A stretch of 64,000 bases of DNA from JAZKID01 sp963714065. GTDB taxonomy: Bacteria; Pseudomonadota; Alphaproteobacteria; Rhizobiales; UBA4765. Shown here one piece after another: positions 1 to 8,379 of this stretch. The DNA lies in the NCBI GenBank assembly GCA_963714065.1, contig OY970226.1:434001-498000 (forward strand), in the 5' to 3' direction. Made by a program: the position numbers and the translations under genes. Position 1 is the stretch's first letter. Every line of letters starts with the position of its first letter. The notes beneath the pieces were generated by a model that was given only the letters and a program-made list of their open reading frames with translations, did not search any database and was not told the DNA's origin.

Positions 1-1234
1 CGTGCCGTGCCTTTAAGCTCGGCTACCGTTTCCTTCGCCCCGGCGCGCAAATGATCGATCCATAAAGTGCGGTTGGCGAGTTCGTAAGCGCCGGCAAACA
101 CAATCGTGCCGACTTCGGGAAAACGCTTGCCGTCATTGAAAGCGAGATCTTCGGCTTTTACATCGAGGCGCACGGGGCGCGTGGGATCGCCGGCCGCCGG
201 AAACAATATGCGGCCGGAGAACAGGCCCTCCGCGCCATTCATCGAAAACCGCGCCGGCGCAATCGTCAGCGTGCGCGCATCGGTTTCCAGTTTCGCTTTC
301 AGTAGAAGCGGCGCAAATTCGATGTCGATATCCTCGCCGCGGATCTGTCCGGCATCGAGCGCGATCTCGCCCGTCAGCGGCGTTACGAGGCCGTTCTCGT
401 TCAGGCGCGCCGAAAGCTTCGCAATGATCAGCGTGTCGGCGACATAGATATCGCTATCGTCCGGCACCAGCGAGGCAAGGCTGAAATGTTTCGTTTCGAG
501 ATGGACGTCGCGCGCACCGTCCCGCACCGGACCGAGCTTGAGAGACACGCCGAAGCCGCCACGCTTGTCCGGCGCCGAAATTTCGACATTCAGGTTTTGC
601 GTCAGCGTGCGTTGCAGATCGACGGTGAAAGGATCGAAACTGCGCGTGATATTCCAGCGGTCGTCGGTGACGACGACCGTCACGTCCTCGAGACGCAAGG
701 CGTGCAGCGCGCCGCGCCCGAACATATGCTGCCCGTATGGCAGAAGCCGCGCCATGAATTCGGGCTCGAGCAGGCCAAGCACCGGCACGGGTTCGGGCGC
801 GGATTTTCTCGCCTGCGTAGCGCCCAACGCGATCGAACCGTCGGCGGAAATCGTCAGCGCCAGAAGCGGCCGCGTCACTTCGAGCGTGGCGGGTTCGATA
901 TTTCCGGCGAGCAGATCGAATACGGAAAAGCCGACATAAGCGCCGGGCGCTTTCACGATCAGCTGGCCATCGAGGCGGCGCACGGAAAAATCCGCAACGC
1001 GGACGCGCAGGCGCCCTTTGATCCATTCGAGCTCGAGCCGCGAAAAATCGGCGCGGCCTTCATCCCCCAAAAGACGTTGCAGGCCGGGGCGTACGACGCC
1101 GTCGGCAAAATGCAAGTCAAGAGGTCCGGCACTCAGGCGCAGGAACAAAAGCGCTGCCGCAATTCCCATCGTCAGCGAAAAACCGAGCACCGTGCCGAGA
1201 ATGCGCCGGTTGAGCCGCCGGCGGTTGATGGCCA
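1..1234 (-). CDS. AsmA-like / DUF3971-type envelope protein, N-terminal part (3' end beyond the window)
   Basis: The minus-strand frame stays open from an ATG at 1234 to the left edge, giving about 411 residues. It starts MAINRRRLNRRILG, followed by one hydrophobic membrane segment and then a long beta-rich region with short repeats such as LEVTRPLLALTISADG, as in AsmA/YhdP-like proteins that span the periplasm and are linked to outer-membrane lipid homeostasis. The start is chosen for the AGGA ribosome site nine bases upstream; the frame is open further upstream with basic residues, so a longer N-terminus is possible. It is divergent from bcp. Family assignment is by general pattern, not by a diagnostic motif. 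Confidence 0.65.
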
Positions 1235-1392
1235 TGCGTCTTTTTTCCTGCGGGGAAAGCTGCCGTTTTCGCCGCCCCAGCGCACTCCACACCAGCCGTT
1301 TGCGAAATGAATGGCTCAAAGCCCTGTTTATCCTTGCCGAACAAGTCTTAAGCTGACAAAAACACGATAAAGCGGACGAAAGGAAGGCATTT

Positions 1393-1864
1393 ATGGCTAA
1401 AATCCCGCAGGCCGGCGACACTGCCCCGGACTTTTCGCTTCCCGCCAGTACGGGAAAAGAAATCCGCCTTGCGGATTACAGGGGCAAAAACCTGATTCTT
1501 TTCTTTTACCCCAAGGCCGATACGCCCGGCTGCACCCTCGAGATCGATTGAATTTTCCAAGCTGAAAAACGCCTTCGCCAAGGCGGATACGGAAATTCTT
1601 GGCGTTTCGGCCAATTCCGTCAAAAAACAGTGCAAATTCCGTGATAAATACGAGCTTTCCGTACCGCTCCTGTCCGATGAAACTCACGAAATGTTGAAAA
1701 CCTACGGGGTTTGGGTCGAAAAGAGCATGTACGGCAAGAAATATATGGGAATCGAGCGCTCCACTTTCCTGATCGACAAAAAAGGCCGGCTTTCGCATGT
1801 CTGGCGCAAGGTAAAACCCGAGGCCCATGCACAGGATGTGCTTGAGGCGGCACGGTCTTTATAA
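1393..1864 (+). pseudogene. bcp: Thioredoxin-dependent peroxiredoxin Bcp, interrupted by one extra base
   Basis: The first frame encodes MAKIPQAGDTAPDFSLPAS through YPKADTPGCTLE, which includes the peroxidatic cysteine of PGCT, and then hits TGA at 1549-1551. The +1 frame continues FSKLKNAFAKADTEILGVSA, then VPLLSDE, GVWVEKSMYGKKYMGIER and HVWRKVKP to a stop at 1862-1864, the normal Bcp ending. Deleting the A at 1543 gives TLESIEFSKL, the usual family sequence, and a 156-residue protein. Bcp reduces hydroperoxides using thioredoxin. The gene is either truly disrupted or the base is a sequencing error; the lack of any other decay favours an error. Confidence 0.85.
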
Positions 1865-1942
1865 CCCTTCCATATCCTGAGGTTTAAGAAGCCATTAACC
1901 CTAATAAGGCATGAATATTCCTTGGTTTAGCCTAAGGTTTTC

Positions 1943-3142
1943 ATGTCGAATTACCCGCGTTCGCACCGGCAGAAATTCCTGCACAAATCCGTGCGGCAGG
2001 TGATCATCGCGCGCGGCGATGAAGTGCATACTTTCGGCCTGCATGGATGGATGATCGGCGTCGGCGCGCTGGTGACGCTTGCGCTCACTTTCTGGCTGTT
2101 TGCCGCCACCGCCTATGTCGTCTTCCGCGACGATGTGCTGGCTTCCATGATCGCGCGCCAGACGCGCCAGCAGCAGGCCTATGAAGACCGCATCGCCGCC
2201 CTGCGCCTGCAGGTCGACCGCGTCACATCGCGCCAGCTTCTCGACCAGGATGCGTTCACGGCAAGGCTCGACGATCTCCTGAACCGCCAGGGCGTGCTGA
2301 TGAAACGCTCGCAGCAGGTTTCGGACCTGACGGAAAAAGCGCGCAAGCTTGGCGTGAAACTCGGCGACGACGATCTGATAACCGGCAGCGTTGCGCCCGC
2401 GAAGGTAGAGCGCACCGGCCGTATCGACACCATGCTCTCGCGCATTGACACCGATCTTGGCCGTATCGGCCGCTACCAGGAAACGACGCTGAATGCGCTG
2501 GAAGCGCAGATGCAGGACAATGAAAAGAACGTGCGCGGGGCGGTTGCCGACCTCGGTCTTTCGCTCGACAATCTCGTTCCGAAACCGAAAACGCCGCCGC
2601 CGCCCGGCATGGGCGGGCCGCTGATTCCGCTGCGCATGGATTCGGTCGAGAATTTTCAGGTGCGCGCCAACTATGTCATCGGCCAGCTCGGCTGGCTCGA
2701 CGACCTGCGCAAATCCCTGAACATCCTGCCCGTGCGCAATCCCTTGCTGCTCGACAGCGAAGTGACCTCCGGTTTCGGCGGCCGCATCGATCCTTTCGTG
2801 AAACGTCCCGCTTTTCATGCCGGCCTCGATTTTCACGGCGACAAGGGCGACCCGGTGCGCGCAACGGCCGATGGCGTGGTAACGAAAGCCGAACGCGTCG
2901 GCGGTTACGGCAATCTTGTCGAGGTCACGCATGGCAACGGCTTTGCCACACGCTACGGCCATCTCTCGGCCATCCTTGTCATGGAGGGGCAGAAAATCCG
3001 GGCGGGACAGATTGTCGGCAAGCTCGGCTCGACCGGCCGCTCGACCGCCCCGCATTTGCATTACGAAACCCGCATCGCCAGCAATGCCATCAACCCGCTG
3101 CGCTTCGTGCGTGCGGGAAGAAAACTCGGCATGTGGCAGTGA
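1943..3142 (+). CDS. M23 (LytM-type) peptidase, membrane-anchored, with coiled coil
   Basis: This 399-residue protein has a cytoplasmic N-terminus, one membrane segment at about residues 33-60, a coiled coil at about 65-220 and a C-terminal M23 domain. The zinc ligands are visible as HAGLDF and HLHYE, with the family glycine-rich strand GGYGNLVEVTHGNG and GSTGRSTAPH between them. M23 peptidases cut peptidoglycan cross-bridges or, in EnvC/DipM-like forms, activate amidases during division. Here both metal-binding motifs look intact, so activity is plausible. The ATG at 1943 has only a weak ribosome site. Confidence 0.85.
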   Translation: MSNYPRSHRQKFLHKSVRQVIIARGDEVHTFGLHGWMIGVGALVTLALTFWLFAATAYVVFRDDVLASMIARQTRQQQAYEDRIAALRLQVDRVTSRQLLDQDAFTARLDDLLNRQGVLMKRSQQVSDLTEKARKLGVKLGDDDLITGSVAPAKVERTGRIDTMLSRIDTDLGRIGRYQETTLNALEAQMQDNEKNVRGAVADLGLSLDNLVPKPKTPPPPGMGGPLIPLRMDSVENFQVRANYVIGQLGWLDDLRKSLNILPVRNPLLLDSEVTSGFGGRIDPFVKRPAFHAGLDFHGDKGDPVRATADGVVTKAERVGGYGNLVEVTHGNGFATRYGHLSAILVMEGQKIRAGQIVGKLGSTGRSTAPHLHYETRIASNAINPLRFVRAGRKLGMWQ

Positions 3143-3245
3143 GCATGTATTTTGTTGCTTTAGACAATAGATACGATTATTGTCCGCCCCGATACTGTTT
3201 TTATTATTTTATGACGATTTGATTTATGAATAAGGGATACAATTA

Positions 3246-3764
3246 ATGATAGCCGTTACTCCGGATAGCATAACATCATTGGCCAACCGGCATCAGGCCT
3301 TCGCAACAGCTCTCACGCAAACGCAAGAACATATACAACAGCAGCCCGCATCCATCGGCACCATCATTAATGATGCTAAAAACAGGCGGGTCATAGCGCT
3401 TGGGTTATGCGAGGCCGGCTTATGGGAGCTTATGAAAGCAGGTATTTCCTTGCCCCAATCGGGAATGTTCGAGGCGCGCGTCGTAAAATATAAGGGTGAA
3501 TTCTATCTGTATCTGTCCACGATAATAAAATGCCCGAAGAAAGCAAACAGTTATGTTTCTGACGAGAATGGAACTCTGTCCTGGCCTTTGGAACAAAAAT
3601 TCAAAATAAAAGGCAACAGGTTGGAAGCCGTACCTGCAATGTGGTACGAGGAAGCAAGAAGTCTCGATACCATGCTTAAAAAGATTTCTCCCTGTGAAAA
3701 AGCAACAGTGGAATTTATTTTTTCGAAAAACCAGCCGCTGCCACCACCGGGCCAAAAAGCTTAA
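3246..3764 (+). CDS. Orphan protein, unknown function
   Basis: This 172-residue soluble protein is not recognised. It starts at an ATG preceded by AAGGGAT. It has no signal peptide or membrane segment and ends in a proline-rich tail (PLPPPGQKA). The central stretch ARVVKYKGEFYLYLST resembles VQLIIKELDGSYYLLLTST in the orphan at 4486-4941, suggesting that the two are diverged paralogs. Base composition is visibly more AT-rich than the M23 gene upstream. It lies alone between the M23 gene and a convergent UPF0314 gene. Confidence 0.6.
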   Translation: MIAVTPDSITSLANRHQAFATALTQTQEHIQQQPASIGTIINDAKNRRVIALGLCEAGLWELMKAGISLPQSGMFEARVVKYKGEFYLYLSTIIKCPKKANSYVSDENGTLSWPLEQKFKIKGNRLEAVPAMWYEEARSLDTMLKKISPCEKATVEFIFSKNQPLPPPGQKA

Positions 3765-3778
3765 AGTTTAAATAGAGA

Positions 3779-4372
3779 TCATAATACAGCAGTGCCCATC
3801 TGCCATTCCTTGATCGCCTGAAACGGCCAGAGCAGCATGATGATATTCAGGGTGAGATTGTCGCGGATAAAATAAACGGCGACGAGTTCCAGCACCAGCG
3901 CAACAAGTATGGTAACCCATAGCGGAAAACGGCTTGCGAATAAAAATCCCGCGATCATCGCCAGAATATCGAATGTCGAATTGAGAACGCTGTCGCCGTA
4001 ATAATTCAGCGAGATCGTCGCCTCGCGATAGCGGTGAATGACGAAATCCGTATTCTCGAAAATTTCCCACGCTGCTTCGATCAGCGTGGCAAGCGTCAGT
4101 CTTGCACCCGCCGGCAGCCGGCGCGCGACCAGCCAGAGCAGGCCATAAAAAATGAAGCCGTGAATGATATGCGAGAAGGTGTACCAGTCGCTGATATGCT
4201 GCGAATTTTCTGCGCTGAAAGGTTCGCCATGCCAGAGCTTGATGGCGCCGCAGGTGCAGATCGGCGCGCGGCCCATGAAAAGCAGGACCAGGACTGCGGC
4301 GATGATGACAAGCACCGTTGCCGCAATATGGCGGCACGAGATGTCGTTTCGGGTAGAAATTGCCGTTGCCAT
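3779..4372 (-). CDS. UPF0314 / DUF2585 family integral membrane protein
   Basis: This 197-residue protein has about five hydrophobic segments and the family signatures CTCGAIKLWHGEPFSAENSQ, HISDWYTFSHIIHGFIFYGL, WEIFENTDFVIHRYREAT, YYGDSVLNS and IRDNLTLNIIMLL. The family is confined largely to Alphaproteobacteria and has no assigned function. Length and motif order are complete. It is flanked by two orphan genes that may be related to each other. Confidence 0.88.
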   Translation of the reverse strand: MATAISTRNDISCRHIAATVLVIIAAVLVLLFMGRAPICTCGAIKLWHGEPFSAENSQHISDWYTFSHIIHGFIFYGLLWLVARRLPAGARLTLATLIEAAWEIFENTDFVIHRYREATISLNYYGDSVLNSTFDILAMIAGFLFASRFPLWVTILVALVLELVAVYFIRDNLTLNIIMLLWPFQAIKEWQMGTAVL

Positions 4373-4485
4373 TCAAGCCCCTGCAGAATTGATTAAAATT
4401 TTAGACATTATTTCCCTTGCGGCAAGTGGGGTTCCGTTCTATTTTGCAGCAGATTTTTTGAAAAGAATTTTATTTGGAGAGTCAT

Positions 4486-4941
4486 ATGATGAATATCTGC
4501 GTTTCCGGCAACTATCGATTCACACAGCCAAAAAATACTTTAAATGCTTCGCCGACGTTTTACCTGAATAAAAATAGTCCGCCATCGCTTGAGAATGTTT
4601 TCGAAAATAAGAACAATAGAAAGCAAATCATAAAAGACGCTTCGTTAGGGCTAGAGTGCGAGCCCTGCAAAGGTAAAGATCTAAACGTCCAACTTATAAT
4701 AAAGGAATTGGACGGATCTTATTATCTTTTGCTTACTTCAACGACTGTTCTTGACTCTGAAAGTTATGAGGGACAGCCATCAAACATCTATAAGATTGGT
4801 GACGATAAAACGCTCACGCGAGTTAATGACCCGGAAGAAGCGACGAATATTCTGGTAAAAGCAGTCCTGCTGGAAGAAGAAGGCGCACACATTTTAAACG
4901 GAAGAATTATCGGCAGCAGCGACCCAAACAAGGTTTACTGA
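4486..4941 (+). CDS. Orphan protein, unknown function, possible paralog of the 3246 gene
   Basis: This 151-residue protein starts MMNICVSGNYRF. The ATG at 4486 is chosen because GGAGAG lies just upstream; a TTG 12 bases earlier is unlikely. It has no signal peptide or membrane segment. The hydrophobic, aromatic strand LIIKELDGSYYLLLTST matches the pattern of the 3246 orphan. It is AT-rich relative to its neighbours. Its 3' end abuts a degenerate copy of the prfB 3' end. Confidence 0.55.
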   Translation: MMNICVSGNYRFTQPKNTLNASPTFYLNKNSPPSLENVFENKNNRKQIIKDASLGLECEPCKGKDLNVQLIIKELDGSYYLLLTSTTVLDSESYEGQPSNIYKIGDDKTLTRVNDPEEATNILVKAVLLEEEGAHILNGRIIGSSDPNKVY

Positions 4942-4962
4942 TACTCTGCCTGGTGTTTCTAT

Positions 4963-5010
4963 TCCACATCCTCCACTTTGTCCGGCCCTCTGCCGAAGAC
5001 GCGCTGGACT
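4963..5010 (-). pseudogene. Decayed duplicate of the prfB 3' end
   Basis: On the minus strand this reads QRVFGRGPDKVEDVE followed by a stop, nearly the same as the last codons of prfB at 5398-5449 (QRVFGGGPDKVEDVE). About 42 of 48 bases match by eye. The copy lies on the far side of the GIY-YIG gene and its two palindromes, so the unit between 5011 and 5397 is bracketed by two copies of the release-factor terminus. Confidence 0.8.
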
Positions 5011-5020
5011 GGCTTATAAC

Positions 5021-5048
5021 GTCATGGCCGGGCTTGTCCCGGCCATCC
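5021..5048. repeat. REP-type palindrome, left of GIY-YIG gene
   Basis: Palindrome with arms ATGGCCGGG and CCCGGCCAT around CTTGT. With the copy at 5361-5388, which is in opposite orientation, it forms an inverted pair exactly flanking the GIY-YIG gene. Both belong to the GTCAT...CCGGGCTTGTCCCGG...ATCC class seen several times in the window. Confidence 0.85.
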
Positions 5049-5058
5049 ATCGAAAAAC

Positions 5059-5346
5059 TTAAATAGAAATCTCATCATAAAGATCTTTCCATTGTGGGTT
5101 CATGGAAAGTATAAGATTGATTTTCCATTCGCGTGGCCAATGTTTGATGTTTTTCTCGCGTTGAATAGCCGCTATTGCCGTTTCATATTGTTCGTAATAA
5201 ACGAGCATTTTGATATTATATTTCTTTGTAAAGCCTTTGATTAATCCTTCACGATGTTCATACATACGGCGGAGTAGATCGTTCGTGATGCCAACATATA
5301 ATGTTCCAACGATATCGCTTGCGAGAATGTAAACCCAATAACTCAT
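5059..5346 (-). CDS. Small GIY-YIG nuclease domain protein
   Basis: This 95-residue single-domain protein carries the GIY-YIG core: VYILAS, then TLYVGIT, the arginine pair in NDLLRRMYEHREG, and a glutamate-rich helix YETAIAAIQREKNIKHW. Stand-alone members of this size (YhbQ/UvrC-like fold) are common and mostly uncharacterised; some GIY-YIG enzymes are homing nucleases. Here it lies between two inverted palindromes and next to a duplicated prfB terminus, so I infer a mobile unit in which the nuclease may act on the palindromes or the insertion site. That role is inference. Confidence 0.88.
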   Translation of the reverse strand: MSYWVYILASDIVGTLYVGITNDLLRRMYEHREGLIKGFTKKYNIKMLVYYEQYETAIAAIQREKNIKHWPREWKINLILSMNPQWKDLYDEISI

Positions 5347-5360
5347 TTTATCTCCATGAT

Positions 5361-5388
5361 GGATTGCCGGGACAAGCCCGGCAATGAC
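5361..5388. repeat. REP-type palindrome, right of GIY-YIG gene
   Basis: Inverted partner of the 5021-5048 repeat. Arms ATTGCCGGG and CCCGGCAAT enclose ACAAG. It lies 9 bases downstream of the prfB stop codon on the minus strand. Confidence 0.85.
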
Positions 5389-5397
5389 ACCTTCGCC

Positions 5398-6529
5398 TTA
5401 CTCCACATCCTCCACCTTGTCCGGCCCGCCGCCGAACACGCGCTGGATGAGCGCCGCCTCCATGAAATTATCGAGCTTGCCGTCCAACACGTCTGAAGGC
5501 GTGCCGGAGGTGAGACCGGTGCGCAAATCTTTCACCATCTGATAGGGCTGCAACACGTAAGAACGGATTTGGTGCCCCCAGCCGATCGCCGTTTTGCCCT
5601 GATGTTCGGCCATCATTGCCTGCTCGCGCTTTTTTAATTCGAGCTCATACAGGCGCGCGCGCAGCATCTTCCACGCCTCGGCGCGGTTCTTATGCTGCGA
5701 GCGGTCGTTCTGGCACGCCACCACTACGCCTGTCGGCAAATGCGTGATGCGCACGGCGCTGTCGGTCCTGTTCACATGCTGTCCGCCCGCGCCCGAAGCG
5801 CGATAGGTATCGATGCGGCAATCGCTCTCGCTCACCTGGATATCGATGGTATCGTCGATGACGGGATAGACATCGATGCTGGCGAAACTGGTATGGCGGC
5901 GCGCATTCGCATCGAATGGCGAAATGCGCACGAGGCGATGCACACCGGCTTCCGTTTTCAGCCAGCCATAGGCATTCTCTCCTTTCACAAGCAGCGTTGC
6001 CGATTTGATGCCGGCGCCCTCGCCCGGGCTTGTTTCGACAAGTTCGGCCTTAAAGTCGTGCTGCTCGGCCCAGCGCGTATACATGCGCAGCAGGATATCG
6101 GCCCAGTCCTGGCTTTCTGTGCCGCCAGCACCCGAATGCACTTCGAGATAGCTGTCATTCGCATCGGCCTCGCCGGAGAACAGTGCATTCAGGCGCTGCT
6201 CTTCCACCGCCTTACCGAGCGTTTTAAGGCTGCCGATGGCTTCCAGCGCCATCGTCTCATCCTCGTCGCTTTCTGCAATGTCAATGAGCTCGACCGTATC
6301 TTTCAGTTCCGCTTCGAGCTTGACCTGCGCCTCAAGCGATTTTTCAAGACGCGTGCGCTCGCGCATCAATTTCTGCGCACGGACAGGATCGTTCCAGAGA
6401 TTCGGATCTTCGGCGGCGGCGTTCAGCTCGGCCAGACGTTTTCGGCTTGCATCGAAGTCAAAGATGCCTCCTCAGCAGGACGAGCGCCTGCTGGATTTCG
6501 TCGACGATCTGCTGGGCTTCGAAACGCAT
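5398..6529 (-). CDS. prfB: Peptide chain release factor 2 (programmed +1 frameshift)
   Basis: Release factor 2 ends translation at UGA and UAA. The first frame starts at ATG 6529 (MRFEAQQIVDEIQQALVLL) and meets TGA at 6458-6460. After a +1 shift the protein continues DFDASRKRLAEL through the ribosome-catalytic loop SGAGGQHVNRTDSAVR to the stop at 5398. The anticodon-like tripeptide region TYRASG is just before GGQ. Neighbour order (amiC, mrcA, prfB) is typical of Alphaproteobacteria, though here orphan genes lie in between. Full length is about 376 residues. Confidence 0.95.
6457..6472 (-). promoter_or_regulatory. prfB programmed +1 frameshift signal
   Basis: The minus strand reads AGGAGGCATCTTTGAC: a Shine-Dalgarno-like AGGAGG three bases before the slippery CTT, then the in-frame TGA and C. 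This matches the known autoregulatory site, where low RF2 levels leave the UGA unread and favour slippage by +1. Confidence 0.93.
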
Positions 6530-6638
6530 GCTGCATAAGTAGTGATTTGCAGCGGGAAGGTAAAGCCCCGATTGACTTAAAGGGCGGAGGAATCTATTGA
6601 TAGGTTCGTATTTCAAAAGATAATTTCAGGAGCAGGAA

Positions 6639-7073
6639 ATGAGTAAATTATATTCCATCAATAAAGCGGCCGTCGCATGGCGGCATAAACAAGCACAACA
6701 ACACGCTAAAAATTTCCTGAATGCGCTTGCAAAAGCAAGAGACGAAGTCCCGGGTAATATTTTCTTTGAATTCAATACGGAAAACGGTCTCGGGCCGACA
6801 GACAATAAACGCGGCAGGGCCCCAAGAGCAGGCGAGTCGAATATTATTCATGTCGACGAATTGAGCGCAGCTCTCGTAAATTTCAAGCAGCCGGAAAACT
6901 TCAGCAAGGAAAACCTGAGGAATTTGCGCCTGCTTAAAGAGGATTTGGAAATTCTCGGAAATGGCAGAAAAATGAGCGGTGGACTTACGAAAGATCTGGC
7001 CCTGGTTCGCAGGGAATTCGACAACAATCCGAATGTGGATCGATATAAAATCGTCGCAGTTAATAACAAGTAA
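6639..7073 (+). CDS. Orphan protein, unknown function
   Basis: This 144-residue, basic soluble protein begins MSKLYSINKAAVAWRHK. The ribosome site AGGAGCAGGA supports the ATG. The first 35 residues form a likely amphipathic helix, followed by a low-complexity polar stretch (TDNKRGRAPRAGE) and a helical C-terminal half. There is no signal peptide or membrane segment and no recognised domain. It is divergent from prfB and convergent with the 7081-8320 pair, with a 7-base gap. Confidence 0.6.
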   Translation: MSKLYSINKAAVAWRHKQAQQHAKNFLNALAKARDEVPGNIFFEFNTENGLGPTDNKRGRAPRAGESNIIHVDELSAALVNFKQPENFSKENLRNLRLLKEDLEILGNGRKMSGGLTKDLALVRREFDNNPNVDRYKIVAVNNK

Positions 7074-7080
7074 GACCGGG

Positions 7081-7485
7081 CTATTTGAACGAAACCGTGT
7101 CTCCCTGCGCATCGATTTTTATATGAAAGACAATTTCATCGTTGGAAAGCAGGCTTAGGCCTTTTCTTGCCGCTTCATAACCTCTGGTGTTTTGCAGGCC
7201 TGGCCGGTAACCCCTGAAGAAGCGCTTCAACGCACCGGCAGTAACGATGCGCCCGGTGATCATATCTTCATCTTTTACGGGCACAGAAACCGGCTCGACA
7301 ACCTCAAGCATGATCGAATTGACCCTGCGAACATATTCCTGAAGACGGTATTGCTCGCCAAGACAGCCTTTTGCGAATAAAGCATTCAACTCCCCGGCTT
7401 CGATGGGATCTTCGTCGAGACCCGCCCTGAGCAGAAAATCGTAAAGCAATCCATATGTGTCCGGAGGTACGTCGCCGATATACAT
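7081..7485 (-). CDS. Orphan protein, unknown function, second gene of a pair
   Basis: Starting at ATG 7485 (MYIGDVPPDTYGLLYDFLL) it encodes about 134 residues. An earlier start would overlap the upstream orphan and is less likely, although the ribosome site before 7485 is weak (GGAA). It has no signal peptide. It lies 25 bases downstream of the 7511-8320 gene on the same strand, so the two are probably cotranscribed. Confidence 0.5.
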   Translation of the reverse strand: MYIGDVPPDTYGLLYDFLLRAGLDEDPIEAGELNALFAKGCLGEQYRLQEYVRRVNSIMLEVVEPVSVPVKDEDMITGRIVTAGALKRFFRGYRPGLQNTRGYEAARKGLSLLSNDEIVFHIKIDAQGDTVSFK

Positions 7486-7510
7486 TTTTAAATTCCGATT
7501 TGATATCCGA

Positions 7511-8320
7511 TTAATTCTGTAAAATAACGATTTCGCCGTAATTGGTGATTTTAAAAGGTGCGGCAGTTGCATTCACACTTTTCTTTTTCAGGGCGCTTTC
7601 CAGCGCATTGAATTTTTCCTCACCCAGTTTTTCAAGCAGAAAATTTTTGTTGCTCTCGAAAGCCAGGTTAAGCTCGGCATAAGAAATTGCGCTGCCATTA
7701 AGGGTGATTTCGCCTTTATGTATGGTTTTTGCCAGCGCGAGCGCATTTCTGCGCCAGACTCTATCGCACTCATCGAGCGGCAGCCATTCATAAATATTTT
7801 CTTCATCCTGCGAGAAATTCTTTCTCACCAGCATGCCGAAAATATCGACCAGATCCTTGTCCAGCTGCTTATCGTTTTCGGCAGCTTGCGCTTCGGCGCA
7901 GCCGGGCGAATTCGGCATTTTCGTATCCGGATAATAAGCTTTTTGACGCTTATCGTCCAAAGTGAGCATGATTTTATCCGCACCGGCGCTTTGCAGCAGC
8001 GCTTTGTAAGCGGCAAGATCCATATTTTTTTCTACAGACATTTTCTGCAAACATTCTTTCCACTGCATATTCTTGTCGGCGGCATCAAGAAACGCGATCA
8101 TGTCGGCCACAGTCAGCGAGGCTCCGTTCTTTTCAATAAATGCGGCAATCGCTTTCGCCTGATTATAGGGTCCGCTTTCCTTGTTCTGAGGCTCATTGGC
8201 TTGCGCCAGATCTTCAACGAAAGAATCCGTCTCCTTTCGTGCCTTTTCTAACTGTGCGGCTTCTCTATATGGAGCGCATGCATCCTGCGGCGCGCGGCTT
8301 GCGGCTTGAATAATAGACAT
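7511..8320 (-). CDS. Orphan protein, helical, unknown function
   Basis: This 269-residue protein starts MSIIQAASRAPQDACAPY. GAGGAT lies a few bases before the ATG. It appears mostly helical, with many charged residues, no signal peptide and no membrane segment. The alternating acidic and alanine-rich helices (LTVADMIAFLDAADKNMQW, LTLDDKRQKAYYPDT) give no recognised domain. It is the first gene of a two-gene orphan unit between prfB and mrcA, a junction that is normally tight in Alphaproteobacteria. Confidence 0.6.
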   Translation of the reverse strand: MSIIQAASRAPQDACAPYREAAQLEKARKETDSFVEDLAQANEPQNKESGPYNQAKAIAAFIEKNGASLTVADMIAFLDAADKNMQWKECLQKMSVEKNMDLAAYKALLQSAGADKIMLTLDDKRQKAYYPDTKMPNSPGCAEAQAAENDKQLDKDLVDIFGMLVRKNFSQDEENIYEWLPLDECDRVWRRNALALAKTIHKGEITLNGSAISYAELNLAFESNKNFLLEKLGEEKFNALESALKKKSVNATAAPFKITNYGEIVILQN

Positions 8321-8379
8321 CGTCAAATATCCTCAAAAAACGAGGGTATATTAGCGCGCTTTCCGCGAATGGCAATATA

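Noticed and set aside
4474..4485. TTG start for the 4486 orphan
   Set aside because: It overlaps the ribosome site GGAGAG that fits ATG 4486.
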